The translations under genes and the position numbers were made by a program. Under the pieces are notes generated by a model that worked only from the letters and a program-made list of their open reading frames with translations, did not search any database and was not told where the DNA came from. Shown here one piece after another: positions 1 to 7,900 of a stretch of 12,510 bases of DNA. The stretch lies in assembly GCA_964458835.1 (NCBI GenBank), contig CAYWKV010000079.1, forward strand, positions 1 through 12,510, read 5' to 3'. The stretch comes from JAHJQQ01 sp964458835. GTDB lineage: Bacteria > Pseudomonadota > Gammaproteobacteria > Thiohalobacterales > Thiohalobacteraceae. The stretch's first letter is position 1. Every line of letters begins with the position of its first letter.

Positions 1-36
1 GGGTTCGGCGGTGGAGGCGCATCGGGACGGTGGTGA
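1..36 (+). CDS. C-terminal end of a TPM-domain (YgcG-type) protein, partial
   Basis: Frame 1 from the window edge reads GFGGGGASGRW and then stops at TGA (34-36). A glycine-rich tail ending in GGGGASGRW is the usual C-terminus of YgcG-type TPM-domain proteins. These are membrane-anchored or exported proteins that commonly sit in a LemA / TPM / short-TPM gene cluster. Only eleven codons are in the window, so the TPM domain itself is not seen. The call rests on this tail plus the TPM-like gene that directly follows and overlaps it. The rest of the gene should lie to the left of the window. A different glycine-tailed exported protein cannot be excluded. Confidence 0.6.
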   Translation, partial: GFGGGGASGRW

Positions 37-533
37 ACCTGCGACGCATGCTGAGACATCTCCTGCCGCCGCCCTGGCTGCTGCGGCGGCGCGCCTTCGA
101 TGCGCGGGCCCTGCAGGCGCTCGAGACGGCCATCGCCGACGCCGAACGCGGCCACCGCGGCGAGATCCGCTTCGCCGTCGAGGCCACCCTCGGCCCGCGC
201 GCCCTGCTGCGCGGCCAGCCGGCGCGCGAACGCGCCCTCGAGGTATTCTCCGAGCTGCGCGTCTGGGACACCGCCGAGGACAACGGTGTGCTGATCTATG
301 TGCTGCTCGCCGACCACGACGTGGAGATCGTCGCGGACCGCGGCGTCGCCGCCCGCGTCGACACCGCGGAATGGGCGGTGATCTGCCGCGACATGGAGGC
401 GTGCTTCAAGGCAGGCCGGTACGCAGACGGCGCCCGCGCCGGCATCCGGCGCGTCGGCACCCTGCTCGCGCGGCACTATCCGGGCGCAGACCGCGCCGGC
501 AACGAACTGCCGGACCGGCCGCACGTGCGGTAG
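33..533 (+). CDS. small TPM-domain protein
   Basis: This 166-residue protein resembles the short TPM-domain proteins usually encoded directly after a YgcG-type gene. A basic N-terminus (RRMLRHLLPPPWLLRRR) is followed by helix-rich sequence. The core strands of the domain are then visible: GEIRFAVE at about residues 42-49, and the pair DNGVLIYVLLADHDVEIVAD at about 83-102. A C-terminal helical part (CRDMEACFKAGRYADGARAGI) is typical of the fold. No signal peptide or membrane segment is evident, so it may act on the cytoplasmic side. GTG at 33 is chosen because GTGA overlaps the upstream stop by 4 bp, a translational-coupling arrangement, with a GGAGG-like stretch at 13-17. GTG at 30 or ATG at 48 are alternatives. 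The family was named after a proposed phosphatase activity, and its function in bacteria is poorly defined. Confidence 0.75.
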   Translation: MNLRRMLRHLLPPPWLLRRRAFDARALQALETAIADAERGHRGEIRFAVEATLGPRALLRGQPARERALEVFSELRVWDTAEDNGVLIYVLLADHDVEIVADRGVAARVDTAEWAVICRDMEACFKAGRYADGARAGIRRVGTLLARHYPGADRAGNELPDRPHVR

Positions 534-563
534 GCCGCAGCGGGTCCGAAGGACGGCCGGCGC

Positions 564-589
564 CCTGATACGCCCGCGTGCGTGTCAGG
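564..589. terminator. possible bidirectional terminator hairpin between convergent genes
   Basis: CCTGATACG (564-572) and CGTGTCAGG (581-589) can pair as a nine-base-pair stem with one G-U pair and an 8-nt loop. It lies in the 99 bp between two convergent stop codons, where a shared terminator is expected. There is no T-run on either side, so the call is weak. Confidence 0.3.
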
Positions 590-632
590 CGGCGTGCAGT
601 GCGCCGGATCGGTGCGATACCGCGACGCCACC

Positions 633-2342
633 TCATTCCGGGAGCGTGTACCGTGCGTTGATCAACTCGCGGATCATCTGCCGGGTCTGCCAGGGCGCCA
701 GATCGTGGCGGCGTTCGATCCGCCCGATCTCCTCCGCCAGATGTGCATCCCGGATCGCATCGCGGCACCAGCGGGAATAGTCGCCGCGACGCAGATGGAA
801 CATCCAGGTCTCTTCGTCGATGCCCTGCGCGATCAGCGAGAACATGGCGAGGTTCTGCGCCTTGAGGTTGGTCCTGCCGTCGGGCCCACGGAAATAGAAA
901 CTGTGCCAGCGCAGATCGCCTTCCGCGTACTTGCGGTGATGGCGGATGCGCTCGGCGCGCCCGGGCTGCGGCCGCATCGGGAACGGCGCCTGCCCGGCCC
1001 GCGCGAACCAGACGACCACCTGTCCGGGCTGATGGGCCAGCGCCTCCGGCCAGTCCAGGGGCCGCCGCGCGGCGCGGGCGAAAGCGTCCAGGGTCCGGTC
1101 GGGCGCCTGTCCGATCGCGATCGCGACGTCGATGGCGTCGAGCATCGCGGGCGTGATGCGCTCCGGGTGCACGGTGACCAGCAGGGTCTCCCCCAGCTGC
1201 CGCGGCAGCGCCGACGCCGCCGGCCCCCAGCCGTCCGGCAGCATATGGTGCGCCTCGTCCAGAACCAGCCAGTGCGGCCGGCCGGTGCGCGCCCGCAGCG
1301 CATGCAGATTCGGCAGCAGCTGGGCAAGAAACGCCGAACGGTCCTCCAGCGGCATACCGAGCAGATTGATGCTCAGGTTCACCGTGGGATCCTCCAGGAT
1401 CGACATGATCTCGCTGACGGTCGGGGCGCGCCATTGATTGCCCAGGGCGACGACATCCTGCAGCGTACCGTAGTCGCCCTCCGGGTCGACGATGCAGACC
1501 TGGTAGTCCTTTTCGATCAGGCGCTCGATGATGCTGGCCGCCAGCGTGGATTTGCCGCTGCCGGACGGCCCCGCGACCAGGATGTTGCACCCGTAGGGCG
1601 CGATCAGGACGTGGTCGCCGTCCGGGCGGCTGCCGAGCAGGATCCGGTTGCGGTCGATCGTGTCCTGCAGCCAGTCGAGGTCGTTGGCGATCAGCTCGTC
1701 GATCAGCTCGCGCACGCCGTGGCCATTCTCGCCCGCCGTGACGAACGCGACGTTCTCTTTCAGCGACGGGACGGCGTTGGCCACGGCCACCGAACATTCG
1801 CAGCAGGCCAGGAAGGAATGGTCGTTCTCGGCGTCGCCCACGCCCACCGCCTCATGGCGCGACAGGCCCAGTTTGCGCAGGGCGTAGGCGAGCCCGCTGG
1901 CCTTGTTGATGCCGGCCGGCAGCACCATGACCGCGCCGCGATTGCCGATCACCTGGGCCTCGAGCCCCAGCTCCCACACCACGTCCTGCACCGTCGAGCG
2001 ATGGGGCGCGAGCGTCGCCACGATCACCTGGCCGATCTCCAGCGGCATGACCTCACGCGCGCGCAGCGCCCGCAGCAGGGCCTTCGGGGGCGGATTCCCG
2101 AGCACGGTCTCCTCGCGGCTGGCGGGGTCGTAGACCAGGGCGCCGTTCTCGGCGACGATGAGGTCGAACAGCCGCGGACAGTCGCAGACCGCCAGCAGAT
2201 CGTCCAGTCGCCGGCCGGTGACCAGGATGGTCCGCCGTCCGGAGCTTTGCAGCCGTTCGAGCGCTTTCGCCGTTTCCTCGGCAATACGGTCGTGGGTCGC
2301 GAGGGTACCGTCGTAGTCGGCGACCAGCGTCAGATAACGCAT
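633..2342 (-). CDS. HAD-IIB phosphatase fused to a P-loop ATPase and a C-terminal domain
   Basis: This 569-residue protein has three parts. Residues 1-215 are a Cof/HAD-IIB hydrolase: motif I DYDGT with nucleophile D9 and acid D11, motif II VTGRR (T42), IAENGA-like sequence near 63-68, K147, and motif IV GVGDAEND (D170, D174). Residues 240-450 are a P-loop ATPase: Walker A GPSGSGKST (258-266) and Walker B HWLVLDEAHH (357-366). It also has VDPEGDY (285-291), as in the DUF87/HerA-like ATPase group. Residues 460-569 form a compact domain with WHSFYFRGPDG and a charged WMFHLRRGDYSRW segment, which I recall from DUF5752-type proteins without certainty. All catalytic residues are present, so both enzymes should be active. 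The substrate is unknown. AGGAGGAG (minus strand, 2351-2358) stands 8 nt before ATG 2342 and fixes the start. No partner gene is adjacent. Confidence 0.88.
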   Translation of the reverse strand: MRYLTLVADYDGTLATHDRIAEETAKALERLQSSGRRTILVTGRRLDDLLAVCDCPRLFDLIVAENGALVYDPASREETVLGNPPPKALLRALRAREVMPLEIGQVIVATLAPHRSTVQDVVWELGLEAQVIGNRGAVMVLPAGINKASGLAYALRKLGLSRHEAVGVGDAENDHSFLACCECSVAVANAVPSLKENVAFVTAGENGHGVRELIDELIANDLDWLQDTIDRNRILLGSRPDGDHVLIAPYGCNILVAGPSGSGKSTLAASIIERLIEKDYQVCIVDPEGDYGTLQDVVALGNQWRAPTVSEIMSILEDPTVNLSINLLGMPLEDRSAFLAQLLPNLHALRARTGRPHWLVLDEAHHMLPDGWGPAASALPRQLGETLLVTVHPERITPAMLDAIDVAIAIGQAPDRTLDAFARAARRPLDWPEALAHQPGQVVVWFARAGQAPFPMRPQPGRAERIRHHRKYAEGDLRWHSFYFRGPDGRTNLKAQNLAMFSLIAQGIDEETWMFHLRRGDYSRWCRDAIRDAHLAEEIGRIERRHDLAPWQTRQMIRELINARYTLPE

Positions 2343-2496
2343 GGCATCGGCTCCTCCTGGGCGCCGCTGTCAGACGCGGCACCTTTCAGTCTGGCACTCC
2401 GAACCGGTGTTGTCGCCAAGCCGGCGGCCAGCGTGACAGGGGGACGGCATCAAGGCACCTGATCACTGCTGCCCCATAAGCCCAAAAACCGGATTT

Positions 2497-2514
2497 GCCA
2501 CGGAAGCACACGGA
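2497..2514. repeat. solo CCACGGAAGC-type repeat unit
   Basis: GCCACGGAAGCACACGGA is one arm of the palindromic repeat whose two-arm form is at 8230-8320. It stands alone here, between the HAD-ATPase gene start and the MITE-like element. The 150 bp before it (2343-2496) show the ribosome-binding site of the HAD-ATPase gene and no gene or clear promoter. Confidence 0.7.
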
Positions 2515-2527
2515 CAACACTGAACCT

Positions 2528-2684
2528 ATTGATCTTTACCAAACCGGTCGACCTGGCTCGGTAGGCGCGGGCTGAAGGTGAGGCGCTTGCGGCGAGAAGC
2601 CGCCCTGGGGCACCGGTCTGTCCACTGTCCGTTCGCGGGCACAGCCCGCTCCTACAGGTGTCAACCGGTTAGGTCATGCTCAAT
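2528..2684. repeat. MITE-like palindromic element, copy 1
   Basis: A 157-bp element begins ATTGATCTTTACC and ends GTTAGGTCATGCTCAAT, so its ends are imperfect inverted repeats. The inner parts of the arms carry GGAGCGGGCT-like REP sequence (AGCCCGCTCCTACAGG in the right arm). A near copy is at 10374-10540. The ends, the GGCTGAAGGTGAGGCGCTTG stretch and the right half match closely. This copy lacks the left arm of the central hairpin found in copy 2. It has no coding capacity. No clear target-site duplication is seen at either copy, so mobilisation as a transposon relative is an inference. Confidence 0.8.
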
Positions 2685-2699
2685 GGAAAAAGCAGTTCC

Positions 2700-2828
2700 C
2701 CACGAAGGACACAAAGAGCACCCGGGTAGAGACAGACACGTCGGCTTGCGCAGTGCTTCACCCGGAAGGTGAAGCACCGAAACAAAGCAACTCTTGGAGT
2801 TTCTTTGTGCCCTTCGCGTCCTTTGTGG
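2700..2828. repeat. nested palindromic repeat (CCACGAAGGAC type)
   Basis: The outer arms are 2700-2721 and 2807-2828, which pair with four mismatches in 22 positions. Inside them lies a separate hairpin with perfect 10-bp arms GTGCTTCACC (2753-2762) and GGTGAAGCAC (2768-2777) and a 5-nt loop. The arm sequence resembles the CCACGAAATCC-type arms at 8173-8378, which suggests related repeat families. No reading frame here looks like a gene. Confidence 0.75.
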
Positions 2829-2870
2829 CGAGAATGAGTTTTTAAGGAACCCCTGATTAATTCGTCATAC

Positions 2871-2941
2871 CGTCATTGCGAGCGAAGCGAAGCAATCTCC
2901 CTCTACGGTAGATCAACAGCTTGGAGATTATGCGCTGCGCT
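2871..2941. repeat. GTCATTGCGAGCGAAGCGAAG-type palindrome after the TetR gene
   Basis: The left arm (2872-2901) contains GCGAAGCGAAGCAATCTCC. Its degenerate partner GGAGATTATGCGCTGCGC is at 2923-2940. The GTCATTGCGAGCGAAGCGAA motif is a dispersed intergenic repeat known from many unrelated bacterial genomes. Here it ends only a few bases beyond the stop codon of the minus-strand TetR gene, so its hairpin could also help end or stabilise that transcript. That role is an inference. Confidence 0.65.
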
Positions 2942-2944
2942 ACC

Positions 2945-3565
2945 CTAATCCGCCGGCTGCGTCAGCAGCGCGCCGAGCATCCGCTGGTACTGCTGCGTCA
3001 GCCGTTCCCGGTCGAGGTCCGGATTGCGCACGACGCGGATCTGCAGGCCTTCGAACATCGCGGCGATGGCGTCCACCATGGCCATGATGACCTCCTCGCC
3101 GTCCTCGTGGCCGGAGGCCCGGCGCACGCTGCGGAGGGTGTCCGCCAGGCCCGCACGGCAACGGCCGTCGGCGCTGCGCACGATGGCGGCGATGTGCGGA
3201 TTGCGCGCCGCCTCGGCGGCGATCTCCAGCCGCAGCGCTGCCGTGTCGGGGTCAAGCTGCTCCGCGACGCCCTCGGCGACGCGCGCGATCATGGCATCCT
3301 GCACGTCGCGCGCGGAACGCAGCTCGGCGATCAGTGTCAGAACCCGCGCCAGGTCCCAGGCGACGATCTCCGCGATGATCGCCTCCTTGTTCTCGAAGTA
3401 GTGATAGATGTGCCCCGGACTCATGCCGGCGGCCTTGGAGATCCGGGCGATGCTGGTGCCGTGGAAGCCGTGGCGGCGGAAGCACGCGGCCGCCGCGGCG
3501 CGGATCTGCTCGCGGCGCGCCGCGGCCCGTGGATTGTCGCCCGGGGCGACGGGATGGGGTGACAT
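2945..3565 (-). CDS. TetR/AcrR-family transcriptional repressor
   Basis: This 206-residue protein is of normal length for the family. The N-terminal DNA-binding domain spans about residues 15-65 and has the family signature: ACFRRHGFHGTSIARISKAA, then GMSPGHIYHYFENKEAIIAEI. The remaining helical part (about 70-206) is the ligand-binding and dimerisation domain. A GGAG lies upstream of ATG 3565. The gene is divergent from an RND efflux operon, with 172 bp between the two start codons and a strong palindrome in between. It therefore most likely represses that pump and itself, and is released by a pump substrate. The ligand cannot be predicted. It is not close enough to AcrR, TtgR or NemR by eye to carry one of those names. 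Confidence 0.92.
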   Translation of the reverse strand: MSPHPVAPGDNPRAAARREQIRAAAAACFRRHGFHGTSIARISKAAGMSPGHIYHYFENKEAIIAEIVAWDLARVLTLIAELRSARDVQDAMIARVAEGVAEQLDPDTAALRLEIAAEAARNPHIAAIVRSADGRCRAGLADTLRSVRRASGHEDGEEVIMAMVDAIAAMFEGLQIRVVRNPDLDRERLTQQYQRMLGALLTQPAD

Positions 3566-3634
3566 GGCAGCACGCTCCGTTCCGAGGCGGATGCGCCCGC
3601 CCCGAAAAAATCAAACAGTGGCAAAAGGCTAGCA

Positions 3635-3654
3635 TAGAATGAACGTTTATTCTA
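3635..3654. promoter_or_regulatory. probable TetR operator between repressor and efflux genes
   Basis: TAGAATGAACGTTTATTCTA is a 20-bp palindrome centred on AACGTT with a single mismatched pair (3641/3648). Size, symmetry and AT-rich arms fit operators of TetR/AcrR-type repressors. It lies 70 bp upstream of the TetR start and 83 bp upstream of the adaptor start, and would overlap promoters for both directions. TAGAAT occurs in each arm and could serve as a -10 element, but no convincing -35 element was found. Confidence 0.7.
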
Positions 3655-3737
3655 GAATGCCGTATCGAGCCTGTGCGAGGTGGCGGGGGTGTATCCCGTG
3701 GCTGCCCGCCGGTATTTCCGACAACGAGAGGTCATCC

Positions 3738-4846
3738 ATGCAGGTCATCCTTTTGCGTCGCGCCAGGGCGTTGGTCAGCCTCGCCGGCATCGTTCTCCTG
3801 GCCGCCTGCGGCGAGCAGGCGGGCGCACCGGGCGGGCCCGGCGCCCAGGCCGCGCCGGCCGTCACGGTGCTCACGGTCCAGACCGGGCGCGTCGCGCGCG
3901 AGACGGAACTGCCGGGCCGCACCACGCCGTTCCTGATCGCCGAGGTGCGGCCGCAGGTGACCGGCATCGTCCTCGAGCGGGCCTTCGAGGAAGGCAGCGC
4001 GGTACAGGCCGAGCAGCTCCTCTACCGCATCGATCCGGCACCCTATCGCGCCGCCTACGACAGCGCCAAGGCCGAGCTGGCCCGTGCCGAGGCCAATCTC
4101 TACGCCGCGCGGCTCACCGCCGACCGCTATGCCGAACTGGTGAAAACCAATGCCGTCAGCCAGCAGGCCAACGACGAGGCGGTCGCCGCGCTGCGTCAGG
4201 CGCAGGCTGCGGTCGCCGCCGCCCGGGCCGCGCTGGACAAGGCGAAGATCGATCTCGATTACACCGAAGTGAAAGCCCCCATCGCCGGGCGCATCGGCCG
4301 CTCCGCCGTGACGCCGGGCGCGCTGGTCACGGCCAACCAGGCCGGCACCCTCGCCGTCGTGCAGCAGCTGGACCCCATCTATGTCGACCTCACCCAGTCC
4401 AGCGCCGAACGGCTGGCACTGCAGCGCGATCTGGACGCGGGCCGGCTGCAACGCGCCGCCGACGATACCGTGCCGGTGCGGCTGATCCTCGAAGACGGCA
4501 GCGAATATGGCACGCCGGGCAAGCTGGAATTCTCCGAGGTCTCGGTGGACCAGACCACGGGCAGCGTGACCCTGCGCGCGGTCTTCCCCAACCCCGAGGA
4601 ACGGCTGCTGCCGGGCATGTACGTGCGCGCGCGCCTGGCGCAGGGCGTGCAGGACGACGCCATCCTGGTGCCGCACGCGGCGGTCACGCACGATCCGCGA
4701 GGCCAGGCCGTGGTGATGGTGGTCGGTGCCGAGGACAAGGTCGAGGCGCGCACCGTACAGACAGCGCAGTCGCGCGGCGACCAGTGGGTGGTGACGGACG
4801 GTCTCGCCGCCGGCGAGCGCATAGTCGTCGAGGGCCTGCAGCGCGT
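3738..4846 (+). CDS. RND efflux periplasmic adaptor lipoprotein (AcrA/MexA type), 3' end lost in gap
   Basis: This is the membrane fusion protein that links an RND pump to an outer-membrane channel. The signal peptide MQVILLRRARALVSLAGIVL leads to lipobox LAAC, so Cys24 should be lipidated and the protein anchored to the inner membrane facing the periplasm. Next come the first lipoyl half (RPQVTGIVLERAFEEGSAVQ), an alpha-helical hairpin of about residues 100-170 rich in Ala/Glu/Gln, the second lipoyl half (DYTEVKAPIAGRIGRSAVTPG), the beta-barrel, and the start of the membrane-proximal domain (GLAAGERIVVEGLQR). AcrA ends about 30 residues beyond this last motif, so only a short tail is missing. 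ATG 3738 is chosen for the lipoprotein signal and GAGAGG at 3726-3731. The in-frame ATG at 3639 lies inside the operator palindrome. Confidence 0.93.
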
Positions 4847-4946
4847 NNNNNNNNNNNNNNNNNNNNNNNNNNNNNNNNNNNNNNNNNNNNNNNNNNNNNN
4901 NNNNNNNNNNNNNNNNNNNNNNNNNNNNNNNNNNNNNNNNNNNNNN
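4847..4946. other. assembly gap (100 N)
   Basis: This is an exact run of 100 N. It hides the last codons of the adaptor gene, the spacer, and about ten codons of the pump gene. AcrB has ten residues before the FAWVIAI sequence that opens the right side, i.e. about 30 bases, which would leave about 70 bases for the adaptor tail and spacer if the gap size were real. A round 100 usually means unknown length. Confidence 0.98.
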
Positions 4947-7900
4947 TTCGCCTGGGTCATCGCCATCGTCATCATGCTCGCCGGCGGCTTGTCGATCCTG
5001 ACGCTGCCGGTGGCACAGTATCCGTCCATCGCGCCGCCGACCATCGCCATCAACGCCACCTATCCTGGCGCGTCGGCGAAGACGGTACAGGACTCCGTCA
5101 CGCAGATCATCGAGCAGAAGATGACCGGCCTCGACGGCCTGCTCTACATGAGCTCGTCGTCGGACTCCTACGGCCGTGCGACGATCACCCTGACCTTCGA
5201 TGCCGGCACCGATCCCGACATCGCCCAGGTGCAGACCCAGAACAAGCTGCAGCTCGCCCTCCCCCTGCTGCCGATGGCCGTCCAGCAGCAGGGCGTGCAG
5301 GTGGCGAAGTCGGCGCGCAACTTCCTCATGGTGGTCGCCTTCGTATCCGAGGACGGCAGCCTCAGCCGCAACGATCTGGCCGACTTCCTGGTCGCCACGG
5401 TGCAGGAACCGCTGTCGCGCGTCACCGGCGTCGGCGAGGTGCAGGTGTTCGGCTCGCAGTACGCCATGCGTATCTGGCTGGATCCGGACAAGCTGCTGCA
5501 GTACGGGCTCATACCGGGCGACGTGCAGGACGCTATCCGCGCGCAGAACGATCAGGTCTCGGCCGGTCAGCTCGGCGGCACGCCGGCGGTGAAAGGCCAG
5601 GGCTTCACGGCCTCCATCACCGCACAGAACCGCCTCGAGACCGTCGAGCAGTTCGAGCAGATCCTGCTGCGCAGTTCCACGCAGGGCGGCGAGGTGCGCT
5701 TGAAGGACGTCGCGCGCATCGAAATCGGCGCCGAGAACTATGGCTTCGTCGGCCGCTTCAAGGGCCAGCCCGCGTCCGGTGTCGGCATCAAGCTCGCGGC
5801 CGGCGCCAACGCGCTCGACACCGCCGACGCGGTGCGCGCGAAAATCGACCAGATGAAGCCTTATTTCCCCACCAGCGTGCAGGCCGTGGTGCCCTACGAC
5901 ACCACGCCGTTCGTGCGGCTGTCCATCCTGGGCGTGGTGCAGACGCTGATCGAAGCGGTCATCCTGGTGTTCCTGGTGATGTACCTGTTCCTGCAGAACA
6001 TCCGCGCCACCATCATTCCCACCATCGCCGTGCCGGTGGTGCTGCTCGGCACCTTCGGCGTGATGGCGGCGTTCGGCTTCTCGATCAACACGCTGACCAT
6101 GTTCGGCCTGGTGCTCGCCATCGGCCTGCTGGTCGATGACGCCATCGTCGTGGTCGAGAACGTCGAGCGCATCATGACCGAGGAAGGACTGTCACCGAAG
6201 TCCGCAACCAAGAAATCCATGACCCAGATCACCGGCGCCCTGATCGGCATCGGCCTGGTGCTGTCGGCGGTGTTCGTGCCCATGGCCTTTTTCGGCGGCT
6301 CCACCGGCGTCATCTACCGGCAGTTCTCCATCACCATCGTATCGGCGATGGCGCTGTCGGTACTGGTGGCCATCATCTTCACCCCGGCGTTGTGCGCGAC
6401 CATACTGAAACCGATCCGGAAGGGCCATGAACACGGTGAAGGCAGCTGGTTCAGTGGCTTCTTCCACTGGTTCAACGGCATGTTCGACCGCAACCGCGAT
6501 CGCTACGAATCCGCCGTCGGAAAAATGCTGCAGCGCAGCCTGCGCTTCCTGGCCATCTACGTCGCTATCATCGGCGTGCTGGCGCTGCTGTTCATGCGCA
6601 TGCCGACCGCGTTCCTGCCCGAGGAGGACCAGGGCCTGATGTTCACGCAGGTCGTGCTGCCCCCCGGCGCGACCCAGGAACGCACGGTGGAGGTTCTGAA
6701 GAAGGTCGAGCACCACTTCCTGGAGACCGAAAAGGACAGCGTGAACGCGCTGTTCACCATCGCCGGTTTCAGCTTTGGCGGCACCGGCCAGAACATGGGC
6801 CTGGGCTTCATCAACATGAAGGACTGGAGCGAACGCGCGGAGCCGGAGCAGGAGATCCACGCCGTCGCGGCGCGGGCGATGGGCGCTTTCCAGCAGATCA
6901 AGGAGGCGATGGTGTTCGCCTTCGTGCCGCCGGCAGTGATCGAGCTGGGCACGTCCAGCGGCTTCAACGTGCAGCTGCAGGACCGCGCCGGCCTCGGCCA
7001 CGACGCACTGATCGCCGCCCGCAACCAGTTCCTCGGCCTGGCGGCGCAGGACGCGCGCCTGGTCGGCGTGCGCCCCAACGGCCAGGACGACGTCGCCGAA
7101 TACCAGCTGCAGATCGACTACGCCAAGGCCGGCGCGCTCGGCGTGGCGGTGGAAGACATCAATACGACGCTGAACACGGCCTGGGGCAGCACCTACGTCA
7201 ACGACTTCATCGACCGCGGCCGCATCAAGAAGGTCTACCTGCAGGCCGAGGCCGAGGCGCGCATGACACCGGAGGACCTCGCGAAATGGTACGTGCGCAA
7301 CGACCGCGACGAGATGGTGCCGCTGTCGGCGTTCACCACCGCGCGCTGGACCTACGGCTCGCCGCGCCTGGAGCGCTTCAACGGCCAGCCCTCGATCGAA
7401 CTGCTCGGCCAGGCCGCGCCCGGCCTGTCCTCGGGCGACGCCATGGCCGCCGTCGAGGAGATCATGGCACAGTTGCCGCCCGGCATCGGCTACGAATGGA
7501 CCGGCACCTCCTTCGAAGAGCGTCGTTCCGGCGCGCAGGCACCGGCACTGTACGCGCTGTCACTGCTGGTGGTGTTCCTGTGCCTGGCCGCGCTGTACGA
7601 AAGCTGGTCGGTGCCGTTCGCGGTGATCCTGGTGGTGCCGCTGGGCGTGCTCGGCGCGGTGCTGTTCGCCAGCGGCCGCGGGCTGTCGAATGACGTCTAC
7701 TTCCAGGTCGCCCTGTTGGCCACCATCGGCCTGACTTCGAAGAACGCCATCCTGATCATCGAATTCGCCAAGGCGCAGATGGAAAAAGAAGGCAAGGAAC
7801 TGGTCACCGCGACCCTCGAAGCGGTGCGCATGCGCCTGCGGCCGATCCTCATGACCTCGCTCGCCTTCGGCTTCGGGGTGCTGCCGCTGGCCATTGCCAG

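Noticed and set aside
406..1797. Alternative minus-strand frame of 463 codons overlapping the HAD-ATPase gene
   Set aside because: Composition is Arg/Ala/Gly-rich without motifs and it also covers part of the TPM gene; a frame shadow.
582..2462. Long plus-strand frame of 626 codons opposite the HAD-ATPase gene
   Set aside because: It is an antisense shadow of a GC-rich gene. Its protein is Arg/Gln/His-rich without any motif, while the minus strand shows complete HAD and Walker motifs and a strong RBS.
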